DNA of 64,000 bases from Hydractinia symbiolongicarpus. Its lineage: Eukaryota > Cnidaria > Hydrozoa > Anthoathecata > Hydractiniidae. Position 1 is the stretch's first letter; the number at the start of each line of letters is the position of its first letter. Of the stretch, positions 27,701-35,740 are shown one piece after another. The position numbers and the translations under genes were made by a program. The stretch is from NCBI RefSeq assembly GCF_029227915.1, contig NC_079878.1:25571501-25635500 (forward strand), in the 5' to 3' direction. The notes under the pieces are model-generated. The model ran no database searches. It worked only from the letters and a program-made list of their open reading frames with translations, and was not told the DNA's origin.

Positions 27701-28822
27701 TAAGTAGGTTTTTTCATAATGAGAGCAATATTGCGCGGAAAATGCTTTTATTCTGCTTTAAAACTACAACGGTACCCTCATGAATATAGTGAACGATAAA
27801 AAATGCTTTGTTAAGAATCATAAGAAACTTTGTATCCTGTCACATTCACGTGCAGTGTATGAAATAGTCATAATTGTTTTTAGGTGAAATTTCGAAGTCT
27901 GGTTGTGTACACGTTAATCCAAGTCACCTGCTTGTTCTGTCTGATCGCAATCAAACTGCTCCCTATTGCGCCAGCTTTTCCCTTCTTTATCATTGGAATG
28001 GTTTTCCTGCGGAGGTTTATCGAGAGATACTTCTCTGAAGAAGAGCTGGAAGATGTAAGTGAAATGTGACATGTTTTAATTTTGTCGCGGTTACTAAGCT
28101 ACTGTTTCACTGCTCTGACTACGTGTTGTACCACTTTCTTGGGATATTTTCTCCATCCGGTTTAAGGTTGTGTGGAAGTACAGCCTGACGTAATGTAGCT
28201 ACTGGAAAATATCTATTGTCGAAAATTAAAGTTTACCTCCCATTTGAAAACAAGTTGATTTCTCATGAAAATTGTTTTTTGACAAATTTTCAGTGGTTTT
28301 CGAGATTTTGTAATTATGTCTAAATAACATAGTCGTGAAGTTTAAAATGTGAAGAAATAAGATGTTTCAAAAAAGTATACCAATTTCTAAGACAACTTTC
28401 CAAGCTCTTTTCTGTGTGAAACAAATTATTTTAATGTAGGAGGTAAGCTTAAAGAAATTTCTGTCAGCTTCGATTGCTGAAAGCTGAAGTGTTCGCTACC
28501 ACCTTAATAAAATTCGTGATAGGTCAAAACTTTTGTCACTTACGTCCGACATTTTGTCTAATAAGGAAGGTAAGACGTTTCATAAATCGTAGTTTTGGGT
28601 TATCTGGTCTTTACCTGCGTTCTACGTTCTGTTTTCGTGGAATAAAAAGAGAAAATCCATTGTCCACCGTGTATAGCTTCCACCGGATTTTATAAGATGC
28701 GATAAAAGTTGTGATTCCCTCTTATTTTTAACAAATTCGCTTTTTTCTTTCAGTTGGACAATGAAGATGATGACGACGAGTTTGATGAGTTCGATGAATA
28801 TGGTACCGCATTACCCATGTAG
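9686..28822 (+). CDS. SLC4 anion exchanger (AE1/2/3 class), whole gene, 16 coding exons
   Basis: Electroneutral Cl-/HCO3- exchanger of the plasma membrane, controlling intracellular pH and bicarbonate. Splicing 16 exons at GT..AG sites gives 4137 nt and 1378 residues without a frame break; human AE2 is about 1240. Order: acidic N-terminus; two His-rich cytoplasmic stretches (about 238-257 and 339-361); SLC4 cytoplasmic domain (about 467-800, including FVELEEL, RWIKFEEDVE, WGKPHVASLSF and GRSIATLMSDK); then the multi-span membrane domain from about 860, with an N-glycosylatable loop (NGT, NDT, NIT). The class call rests on FMETELT, whose E1153 matches the AE-type glutamate (bicarbonate cotransporters have FMDQ), on K999 at the stilbene-site position, and on a C-terminal LDNEDDDDEFDE tail like that of AE2. 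It could equally be called AE2- or AE3-like; one ancestral AE gene is expected. Confidence 0.95.
10230..10358 (+). repeat. Dispersed repeat, copy 2 (intron 1)
   Basis: TATACGTCTGTCTGTCACGC followed by AAAATGGTA, and further on GTGGAAAAATCCTC on the minus strand. This is the reverse complement of the copy at 2335-2470. It sits just upstream of exon 2. Confidence 0.6.
10450..10879 (+). CDS. Anion exchanger exon 2 (acidic N-terminus)
   Basis: Residues about 25-168. Opens with RYDLDDLHKDRD and is rich in Asp, Glu and Asn. It holds an imperfect internal repeat (INDAVENAS, then INDAVEDAS). Acceptor TTTTAAG, donor GAG/GTATAA, phase 0 at the end. Likely a disordered cytoplasmic region. Confidence 0.85.
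12308..12464 (+). CDS. Anion exchanger exon 3
   Basis: Residues 169-220. Reads SEDEDAPKKSQCEKILKYEM and continues to FNEKDFI. It joins in frame to the basic/His-rich exon 4, giving an EKDFIRHRKSS junction comparable to AE2. Donor ATCA/GTAAGT. Confidence 0.85.
14945..15212 (+). CDS. Anion exchanger exon 4 (first His-rich segment)
   Basis: Residues about 221-309. Holds a His/Lys cluster (HKKHKHHHKHHKRSSHK, about 238-254) and ends near SVSETTEAG. Acceptor TTTTTTAG, donor GG/GTATGT. His-rich stretches in this part of the protein are also seen in vertebrate AE2 and AE3. Confidence 0.9.
15764..15821. repeat. Exact 29-bp tandem duplication (intron 4)
   Basis: Two identical 29-base units starting GAGGTCATTAAAG, at 15764-15792 and 15793-15821, with no differences. 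A short CATAT-type repeat precedes them. This is a recent local duplication in non-coding sequence. Confidence 0.95.
16941..17230 (+). CDS. Anion exchanger exon 5 (second His-rich segment)
   Basis: Residues about 310-406. Starts GEKDYAKSHEETF, followed by a second His cluster (HRKKHKHGHHRHHHHARH, about 339-356) and then an amphipathic Glu/Lys-rich segment (LEEERKALREVVSELGEEF) likely to be helical. Donor ACAA/GTAAGT. Confidence 0.9.
17355..17533 (+). CDS. Anion exchanger exon 6
   Basis: Residues 407-466. SHRFGNFQGSSKHLVQRK corresponds to the conserved SHRFEDVPG..RHLV motif of AE2, just ahead of the cytoplasmic domain. Ends with IELAPRE, phase 0. Confidence 0.9.
19317..19494 (+). CDS. Anion exchanger exon 7 (start of cytoplasmic domain)
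   Basis: Residues 467-525. GFVELEELV, then RWIKFEEDVEKNERWGKPH and SLSFQGLLELRRGIETG are near-diagnostic for the SLC4 cytoplasmic domain. An unrelated stop-free frame exists on the other strand. Confidence 0.95.
19589..19983 (+). CDS. Anion exchanger exon 8
   Basis: Residues 526-657. Carries the dimerisation-arm region (NYDLPTIFESVVDNMIITDQ, then RDRIIGVLLSKH) and a longer, variable Ser/Asp-rich loop (SRESSISEKDSGLES and a DSDYDDDDS stretch) that probably extends from the folded domain and could be phosphorylated. Confidence 0.95.
20873..21169 (+). CDS. Anion exchanger exon 9
   Basis: Residues 658-756. IPEGAEATSVLVATLTELER, then PAMAFVRLAKG and PIRFLFIIMGPPSNHDYYEI followed by GRSIATLMSDK: the central strands of the SLC4 cytoplasmic domain. 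Acceptor TTTATAG, donor AAG/GTAATT. Confidence 0.95.
21358..21400. repeat. Hairpin ending in GAAACGTC (intron 9)
   Basis: GACGTTCAGGGTGTCAC pairs with GTGACACCTGAAACGTC around a 9-base loop, with one bulge. The right arm leads into CGTAAATTGTCG. Similar hairpin-plus-GAAACGTCGTAA signatures occur at 45506-45533 (minus strand) and, diverged, at 44118-44151, which suggests a dispersed element terminus. Confidence 0.7.
21698..21881 (+). CDS. Anion exchanger exon 10
   Basis: Residues 757-818. VFHDLAYAAKNRDDILAAIN, then FLDDSIVLAPGDWDR and a basic helix leading to the membrane domain. End of the cytoplasmic domain. Confidence 0.95.
22270..22619 (+). CDS. Anion exchanger exon 11 (first membrane segments)
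   Basis: Residues 818-934. FLRTGKPFGGLLRDIKKK is the conserved entry to the membrane domain. It is followed by the first membrane segments, with PTITFGALL and GQPLIIVGTTGPILVFE, the SLC4 signature around TM1-TM3. Phase 0 at its end. Confidence 0.95.
23126..23320 (+). CDS. Anion exchanger exon 12
   Basis: Residues 935-999. Reads LCVYFNIDFLVWRFWTGM, then membrane segments with AAEGCFLVEYFTRFTEEVFS and LLFIYEALSFILK. The last lysine (K999) aligns with the AE1 lysine that reacts with stilbene disulfonates. Confidence 0.95.
23321..25375. other. Intron 12 with a GC-richer block and repeat copies
   Basis: This is the longest intron in the 3' half of the anion exchanger gene. Positions about 23360-23840 are richer in G and C than their surroundings and contain GGCTATTGTT twice (near 23417 and 23732), the second as part of CTATTGTTAAAACAATAG, a hairpin. 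A dispersed repeat copy lies at 24880-25150. Frames open here show no family resemblance. The block is probably transposon-derived. Confidence 0.45.
24880..25150. repeat. Dispersed repeat, diverged copy 3 (intron 12)
   Basis: Contains AACAGACAGACGGA, a CACGGGTCCGCCCGCC block, GATCGTTAACCC followed by an AAAAATCCAC motif, and ACCATTTTGCGCAGAGACA. All are counterparts of landmarks at 2335-2470 and 10230-10358, and this is the longest version in the window. Confidence 0.55.
25376..26105 (+). CDS. Anion exchanger exon 13 (extracellular loop and core of membrane domain)
   Basis: Residues 1000-1243, the largest exon. TLKSHPL is followed by an extracellular loop with three N-glycosylation sequons, then LVFGTFFIAYYLRKLRFSHF, SDFGVPIAM, LLFMETELTGVLLNKRKNKL, a LDLFVMGALTGICSMLGFPW stretch and APGEKPYLL. 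The glutamate in FMETELT is the AE-type residue at the anion site. The frame continues into the intron, so the donor (ATAG/GTTTG) is set by the match to family sequence. Confidence 0.95.
26365..26718. mobile_element. Possible short terminal-inverted-repeat element (intron 13)
   Basis: The left end reads CAGGGTGACCACACC and the right end, on the minus strand, GAGTGTGACCACAATCCC, sharing GTGACCACA and the following ATCCC. Another CAGGGTTGCCACACC occurs at about 26834. The ends suggest a small non-autonomous DNA transposon, but the inverted match is short and no target duplication is evident. Confidence 0.3.
27239..27408 (+). CDS. Anion exchanger exon 14
   Basis: Residues 1243-1299. IPVAVCLGVFLYLGISSMAG followed by IQFIEQIKLIFVPMKYHP matches the conserved IPLAVLFGIFLYMG..SL.GIQ region of SLC4 proteins. 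Donor TGT/GTAAGT. Confidence 0.95.
27884..28054 (+). CDS. Anion exchanger exon 15 (last membrane segments)
   Basis: Residues 1300-1356. VKFRSLVVYTLIQVTCLFCL and AFPFFIIGMVFLRRF form the last membrane segments. It ends in EEELED, the start of the acidic cytoplasmic tail. Donor GAT/GTAAGT. Confidence 0.95.
28754..28822 (+). CDS. Anion exchanger exon 16 (C-terminus and stop)
   Basis: Residues 1357-1378, LDNEDDDDEFDEFDEYG then TALPM and TAG. This acidic tail parallels the AE2 C-terminus (LD..EAEP.FDE...DEYNE.PMPV). The LD-plus-acidic motif is the type to which carbonic anhydrase II has been proposed to bind in AE1. Confidence 0.9.
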   Translation: MDNEDDDDEFDEFDEYGTALPM

Positions 28823-30440
28823 TTGAGTTAGCTTGTAAAAAAATTGTGTTCTTTCGATTCCGTAGGTTAGCAGAATTTTAAATTCTTTTTTTTACTACAA
28901 TATTTAAATTTGGATAAAATCCATTCTGTATTGATACGTATATTTTAATGTTGAAGAAGTGTCCGACGCACGTACTAACTACTTCGATCGAATACCAATC
29001 ATGTTAAATGTGCTCTCCGCGGCGTTGTTTCTTTTAAACACCCTACTTTTACCTTTGTATTCGTTAAAAAACTTTAAATTTTAAATCAAAAGGTCTCAAA
29101 GAATTTGCACTACACTTTTTGTTATAAAAAATTCAAAATTGTTCTAAACACTAGCCCCCAAAATTGGTAAAAATTTCAAACAATTTACCTAGGGCGAATA
29201 TTTAGTATAAATAAATTAAATACTTTAAAAATAAACAATTCGCCCCAGGTAAACTAGAAATAGACAAGTTGGGTGTTTTCTTTTAAGTAGGTAAGCAGCT
29301 ATGGGGCAAAATACAAGCAATACATTTTTATACCTATCGAAGAGAGGAATAACTGGAGAATAAAGAAATGAGAAATCCAGTGAATCTTTTCTCTCTGCGA
29401 GCGAAGACACATCTGCGTTGTTCTTTGGGGTCCAGTTAGTTTAGTTCTGTAATTATTCATTGTATTTCTATGTTTTTTTTTAAAGGTCTATTTGCACTTA
29501 ATTTAATTGGGTTTTTGTAAGTGTAAGTGGGCCTTTAAGGCTTAGTTTATATATTGACCACGTTTATAGTTCTGTGACGTGCTTAGTTTTTATGATATGA
29601 ATTTTTATACCATTTTGTCCGTGCTGTTGTAAACACACAGATATAAACTCGCTTTTTTTCTATGATATTGGAATATTCACGGAATTTGTTGTATAGCAAA
29701 CGAAAATTATATTAATTGATTTATTGTTCCGTCTTGTTCTTCTGTTTCATTTATTGGCTATTTTTATATTATTTTTATTTTTTTCTTTAAAATATAAAAA
29801 ACAAAATATTTGACTGGCTAAATCTGGACACCCTTACTAAAGCTAAAAGGTTTGGTTACTGGTTAAGAAATACCACACTCGTGTGTGATTCACGTAACAA
29901 TGAAAAACTTGTAGAAACATTGTTCTGGTTGTTACGGACGTGGAGGTCTCTGTTAGTTATACGAGGCATGCAAAACGCTTAATAAAAATACATTCTGTGT
30001 AAACGAAAGGCGTACCCTATCCGACAAAAGCTGGTGTACTCCAGTACACTATCAATTTAACCAACCTCGTCCCCAGGGTTTGTAGCCTTAAAAATGTTTC
30101 TTCCTTATAGAAAAAAACCTAAAAAATCTTAAGGAAGACGTTTTTGTGTACAATTATTTCAAAGGGGATACACAAACCAGACAATAAATCTTTGGCGAGG
30201 ATGTATTTTCCCGAGTCACTTCTTTTTCTTAATGAGAAGAGGAATTCATTCGAAATATAATGCGAAATCACTCCTGCCAATGATCGAATTAAAACTCAAA
30301 GAAGAGAATCAGGAACAGTTGTACTGCAGCAAGATGTTATTTAGTAGAATAAACAAAAATTTCTGAGAAATGTAACTGCACTGTTTCCGCTTCCTGATTC
30401 AGAAAAAAGCAAGAATAATTTCTGTTTGCTTTCTTTGTTG
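28823..30440. other. 3' flank of the anion exchanger gene
   Basis: No coding region. AATAAA hexamers at 29210-29215 and 29230-29235 are the first good poly(A) signal candidates after the anion exchanger stop, which would give a 3' untranslated region of about 400 bases. Beyond them I see only AT-rich sequence. Confidence 0.4.
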
Positions 30441-33400
30441 ACGTTAGATTAGTCTATTTATAGGCTGTCGGTCAGAGCCAAGTTTATAGAAATTAAAGAA
30501 CTTGGTTTAACTCGGCTGTCATTTTTTACAGGACATTTCACAATGTGTCGACGTGAGCCACAAGTTAGAGCTGCAGGGCCAGGGTGTGCAAAATGCACAC
30601 TTTTTTCCACGGTCTCTCTGTCGCTGGAGCCTATATTTGTCGAGTTCCTAAAGTACCGGCTAAGTTAACCTTTATTTGTTTCCAGGTTAGATTGTCGAAA
30701 CAGATTTAAAAGATTAAGTAGGCACTGCAAAGGTCAAGAGAAAATATATTAAAGACGATAGAGAAAATTGCAAGCATGTTAATACCACTTTTGCAAGAAA
30801 TGAAAACGAATCTTAAAGAGCTTGTAGTGAGGGTGGGCGTTGATAGAATCTGTCAGGGCAGGGTTGGCGTATACCATCCTGCAAAGGTTCGTATGTTGGA
30901 ATTTTACAAGGCTTACTCAAGTACGACGATCATAGAGAATTTGAGTATGTGTATGTCCTTTTTGCTTTGTTGTTTGTTTACATTATGCCGCCATTTTGAA
31001 CCGTTTAATTTGACATCAGATTACGTGAGTATTAGCATCATTTAGTTGAGTGATACATGTTGTATCAACATGCTCAGACCAGCACCGCTATACATTATCG
31101 AATGTCCTCTTTAATTAACATCAATATAATTTTGCCTTGTGTAAATATACCTTTATAAAGCTAAAAGCTGGACTAATTCATCTTGATCTTCTATTTCTAT
31201 TACAATCTATTTCTCCAATAAGCATAAGGTAGACATACTGTAACCCTAATTTTGTTTTTGTTATAAGCATATCTCAGGCTGATTTATAATTTTCACTTCC
31301 TTATTATAAAGGAAAAGTAAGTTCAAAGAAAATAGCAAAAGCATTATCTGCGTATTAGTCAATATGCATGCGGATGTTGTGCAAAGTTTCGAAAACTTGA
31401 TAGTGTGGAGGATTCGAAGCAGGATATTCAGACTTATGATATTCAAGTCTTCAAAATCCTGTATACTGCTCGTGCAAATCCTATTAATGTTGGTCAGGCA
31501 TAACTTGAATCATGCAGAAAGAAAATGGATACAGGAGGTTCGAAGGACGTAGAGGAGAAAAAGATGGGGAATTGTGTGTCGAAAATAAACCTATCGTAAA
31601 AGGTTTGATAAAGTTACGAAAGACTACAAGGCTACATACCACCTTCCCAATGTCCAAAGGCTTACATATATGAGTGTTACGGGTACTACTATTAATAGAA
31701 ACATGATTTTTACCCCCAAAATAGGGTTATATCGAGTAGTGCTTATCATCAAATACGTATGTTACACAGGACTCGTATTTTCTCTATGTAATAAGTTCCT
31801 CGAAAGTCGTCAGGACTCTGTGGGATATGGTTAAGTAGAGAATAAAGTTTGTGAATTCAATGGTACTAGAGCTGCAGCTGTGATCACTACAGGAGCGTTC
31901 GCGTGAAAGGCAGTAAACACCAGAGGCGCAAGCTCGGATCCACTAAAACGTCCGTTAAGCTCGGTACCTCAGTGTAAACCGACAGGTTTAGACATCTTTA
32001 AGATGACGTGAACTTTTATATATAAATGAGCAATTCAAAGAAATATGAAAAGAAGGTCTTAGACAATCTTTCGGAGGTCGCGAAACTAATTAGCTATAAC
32101 ATACTTTAGCATTAGAATCAATCCGCGAGCAGGAGATTGCGTTAACACGCGAAGGAGTGCGACCAAAAGATGAGGCGTACACAAAGAGATATAGATACTA
32201 GAAATGCTTGAATTGTGAACCTAATTCTGCTCTGAAGAATTCCAAGAAAACCGTAATGGATAAACTGCGAAAAATTGCAACACATGCACCAAAAGATCGG
32301 GTGCTCCATGGTCCATATAAACGAGCTGTCGTTTTCTTGAAACAATGTCTTATTTATTAGATTATCTGGTCACAGTAGTAAGCGTAAAAAACAAGACAAG
32401 GGTGCAGACTGCTCAAACGCAATGGGAAAGGAAAAATTAACTAAACTAGGCTGGTATGCAGAAGAGAGGAAAAAACAACATCAAGCAGGTAAAGATGCTG
32501 ATGAAGTTAACCCTATTCGGTCCGGGGTTTTTCGAACATACTATGACCGGGGGGGGCGGATTCCGCCCCCCCTCCATAACTTTTCATAGGGTTGTTCAAA
32601 TTTAATCAAACTTGGCACACTTATAGTACGTCATAAAAGGAACAAAATGGCGCCAAAAAAAATTTGCTTGCGTCGGCACATTTTCTGTGACGTCATCAAA
32701 AGCTTGAAAATTGTTAAAAATGTCACTATCTGCTTAAAACATAATTACTTTTGTTCTAGAGCGAATTTTTACATTCTGTTTGAAGTTTCTGAAAGCTAAA
32801 TAAAAGTTATTTAACATATTTTCCGGTTTTTACATGGATCGGATAAAAAATTGCCAAAAATTGCCCGAAAATCCGTTTTTTTCCGATTTTCGGGTAAAAT
32901 CCGACAAAATCGGGAAATCGGATTAGTCACGTGTTCAAATTATTCAAAATGATTCTTCTTGATAAAACTAAGTTGTGTTGCAAGTTTCAAGTTCTAAGGA
33001 TAATCCTAACAGGAGTTATTATATTTTCCCCATTATAAGGATTTCATAGAGATTTTTAGGGGTAGTTTCGAGTAATGGCCAATATCAAAGCCTCTGAAAG
33101 GTATGGGACCTTAAAAATTAGCATGCAGGTGTCTAATAGATAAATGTTGAAACTCAGTAAGTATCATAGCCATATAACAAAGCAATCAGGAGTTATTAAA
33201 AAAAAACCGTCAGGGGGGGCGGAATCCGCCCCCCCCCGGACCGAATAGGGTTAAAGAAAGTATACGACAGTATTACATTACAATCATTGTCAAAACTATC
33301 TGGCTATTACCATCTATCAGAAGAACAAAAAATGACTAGCTCACGTTTTGGCTGTCATTGCGTATGTGACCTATAAATACACGTAAACACAAAGAACACA

Positions 33401-33853
33401 TCGTCAAGTGATAAAACATGACAAAACCACAATTCCTTCATTGATAACACATTGACAGTATAAAACATATCGCTGCTAAAGTTCAGAGACTTTTTGGCTG
33501 AAATTGCAGACTGCGCTACAAGCTCGAGTTTGTCCAGCCATGGAATTTCTGTCTAGAGCCTTGTTTTATTTGCCGTCAAGATCGAAAAATTGTCGCACTC
33601 CCATACGCAAGACTGTTATTAAACCCAATCCGTAAAACGATCTGCCTCTTTTCTACTACTTGTTGTTTAGAAGCAATATAGGCCTAATTATGTCAGTAAA
33701 ACTGTATTTGGCTGGATGTACTAAGATTTAAGTACATCTTTAGGTAAAAACCACAGTCCCCTGGTTCCGGTAAAACACAATTTGTGTTTTACCAGAACGA
33801 GTCGCTGCAGTGCTTGTACCCCAGCCTTCCGTTTATAACCTACTTCTTTGCAG
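30441..33853. other. Unassigned stretch that may hold upstream exons of the gene ending at 34149
   Basis: Apart from the MITE at 32511-33250, this stretch holds only short frames: a 41-codon frame from ATG at 30543, an 89-codon frame at 30776-31045 and a 62-codon frame at 31364-31552. None resembles a known family convincingly. Base composition is less AT-rich than in neighbouring intergenic DNA. Because the terminal exon at 33854 needs upstream exons, one or more may lie here, but I cannot place them. Confidence 0.35.
32511..33250. mobile_element. piggyBac-type MITE with TTAA target duplication
   Basis: A 740-bp element flanked on both sides by TTAA (32507-32510 and 33251-33254). The ends are inverted copies: CCCTATTCGGTCCGGGG at the left and CCCCGGACCGAATAGGG at the right, each followed inward by a second palindromic GC block (GGGGGGGCGGA and TCCGCCCCCCC). 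TTAA duplication with CCC-starting ends is the hallmark of the piggyBac superfamily. No open frame inside, so it is non-autonomous and depends on a transposase from elsewhere. The intact duplication and ends suggest relatively recent movement. Confidence 0.85.
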
Positions 33854-34149
33854 ACACCACTGTCCACAAGACACTCGCCTTTTTCTTTCACTTGCATGGA
33901 ACAAACTTTTTTCTCATCAACCAATTATCAACCAACGAGCGCTGCTTTGGGAGGGACGTTTTCGTCACACTTCTGGAGTCTAACCTTGAGTTCGTGTGGA
34001 GTAAACGAAATTTGGTAGTAAACGTAGGACCGAAAAATCTTGTTAATAAGCGAAAAAGATCTCGCCATGTGTTAAGCAAAGAGACCAAACGTTGTCGTGG
34101 TGCAATGCACCGCAAAATACACCTTGTGTTCAGTTGTCGACCCATATAG
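33854..34149 (+). CDS. Probable terminal exon of a secreted protein, tentatively FGF-like
   Basis: A strong acceptor (CTTCTTTGCAG) opens a frame of 97 residues after a split codon, ending at TAG 34149, and AATAAA follows only 70 bases later. No in-frame ATG starts it, so it must be a 3' exon. Residues include TNERCFGRDVFVTLLESN, NLVVNVGPKN and KRKRSRHVLSKETKR. The order (Asn-Glu-x-Cys, a Leu-Glu-x-Asn, a Val/Asn-Gly turn, then a dense basic stretch) resembles the last third of FGF beta-trefoils, including the heparin-binding segment. The spacing needs a small insertion and the entry phase is not the usual FGF one, so the family call is weak. The existence of the exon is better supported than its identity. 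A minus-strand frame also overlaps it. Confidence 0.4.
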
Positions 34150-34218
34150 ATCTTAAGCTACTAATAACAAGTGCCTAGCCTCCGCGGTTGTACTTGTATC
34201 TCACCTTTGGGTTATATA

Positions 34219-34224
34219 AATAAA
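34219..34224 (+). other. Poly(A) signal AATAAA
   Basis: Canonical hexamer 70 bases after the stop at 34149, inside TATAAATAAATG. It is a main reason to read the preceding frame on the plus strand as a true last exon. Confidence 0.5.
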
Positions 34225-35051
34225 TGTTTATCGTTCTTTGTATAAAAAAGGATGAGGATACGAATTCATTAAGCATCAACATAAACAATTGGTTTTTTCT
34301 TGTATATTTGTTTATTTTTTTGCTTAATTTGTATGTATCGTGACTTCAACGGGATTGAGAAGAGTGCATAATTTTACCAGAAATTCCCGAAACGTTTGGT
34401 AATGTGATCAATTTTGAACTCAGGTCACTACATAGTAAGGGCGTCTTTGTTAACATGTAGAATTGTAAAGTTTTGCTTCATTGGATAATTAGCCATCTCT
34501 CTAAGACAAACAAAAATTAATAAGACAGAGATAAAGAGTAAATAAACATTTTTGTTTCTGGCTGGATTTAGCTGTCTCTGTTTACATTATGAAAAATATG
34601 TAAACAAACTTCAAGCAAACCTGGTGGTGAGTAAATAATGGCATGTGTTGTTTAAAATAACTGCAAGAAATGGGTATAATAAAATCAAAAAAGATTATTG
34701 AAATATAAGCTGTCACCCTCGTTTCCGTAGTTTCACTTTTCAGTTGATAAAGAAATTGTTACCGAGAGCTACACACAGCTAATGCTAAACCAGGGATAAA
34801 AATGTATTGTCGTGAAGCCGTAACATAAATCAGAAGTACACGCCCATTATTTGATTCTTTATTCTGGAAATACAACACATAAGAATGTTACTGGTGATTT
34901 TTGTGCAGTGGATGTCAACAATCACTCACACAAACATATTATAATAATTGACTGGGATAAGTCAATTATGTAGATACATCGTTCTCTTTCTTTTTGTATA
35001 TTTTTAAAAATAAATAAAAAACTTTAATATAAACCTCATGCTTACAAAAAA

Positions 35052-35102
35052 ATGTATTTCAGCTGGAAGAATGTGGTATGCATTCTTCCAACTGAAATAC
35101 AT
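35052..35102. repeat. Near-perfect 22-bp stem, 7-base loop hairpin
   Basis: Arms 35052-35073 and 35081-35102 are reverse complements with a single mismatch (a C opposite A at about the middle), around the loop TGGTATG. The stem has the length of one Dicer-size duplex. It might be a small-RNA hairpin, the fused ends of a tiny element or a chance inversion. Confidence 0.8.
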
Positions 35103-35363
35103 ATTCTTGATGTGTGCAATTAGGGTATTAATCCAGTCCAGCTACAACAATATAGACATACATTTCGATACATTGTGCGCTCCATGACTGGAGCTTTCGA
35201 AAGATGGAAGTAATTTTTACATTTTTTTGCATTTAGTTTATCTAGAACTTTTTTTTATTACCATTTTGTTCCAATGGGATATATTCAGTCGCACAAGTGG
35301 TACTCTCCTCGTAAAATCATCTTAACTATCATTTCATGTTTCAATTTTGTAAATACTTACAAG

Positions 35364-35740
35364 TGAGAGATTATTCCCTAGAACTTAAAACTCGTAACTG
35401 TATTTTGTCAAAAGGAATCGTTCTCTGAGATGCGTAAACTAAATTAACCCAATTTCCAGATTTTAGACGAAAATCAGGCAAAAATTGACATTTTGGGCTT
35501 TTTTGACATTTTTTCTTGGGAGTTATGTAAAAGCCAGAAAATATCTGAAATAATGTTAATTTGGGTGTCAAAAACTTAAAATGCTAAAGTTTGTTCTAGA
35601 ACTAAAGTATTTGAATACTCGTATTTTTGAAAAATTTTGACCTTTCGATGACGTGACAAAAAAGTGCTGACACAAGCAAAATTTATTGCTGCCATTTTTG
35701 TTCTTTTCATTAATTATAAGTTTCACTCAATTTGAAGAAC
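35364..35740. mobile_element. Decayed relative of the 32.5-kb MITE, inverted
   Basis: Read against the reverse complement of 32511-33250, a run of landmarks recurs in the same order: CCCTAGAACTTAAAACT, CAATTTCCAGATTTT, then GATGACGTGACA and ACAAGCAAAATTTATTGCTG. The outer GC-rich ends and the TTAA are not evident, so this is an old, end-eroded copy or a cousin family. Confidence 0.55.

Noticed and set aside
31364-31552. Frames near 31340-31500 that might be an upstream FGF exon (LRIS..CGCC..)
   Set aside because: Acceptor and donor are poor and the match is a loose pattern only; not listed as an exon.
33888-34145. Minus-strand 85-codon frame over the putative FGF-like exon
   Set aside because: The plus strand has the splice acceptor and close poly(A) signal; the minus frame has neither and no family resemblance.
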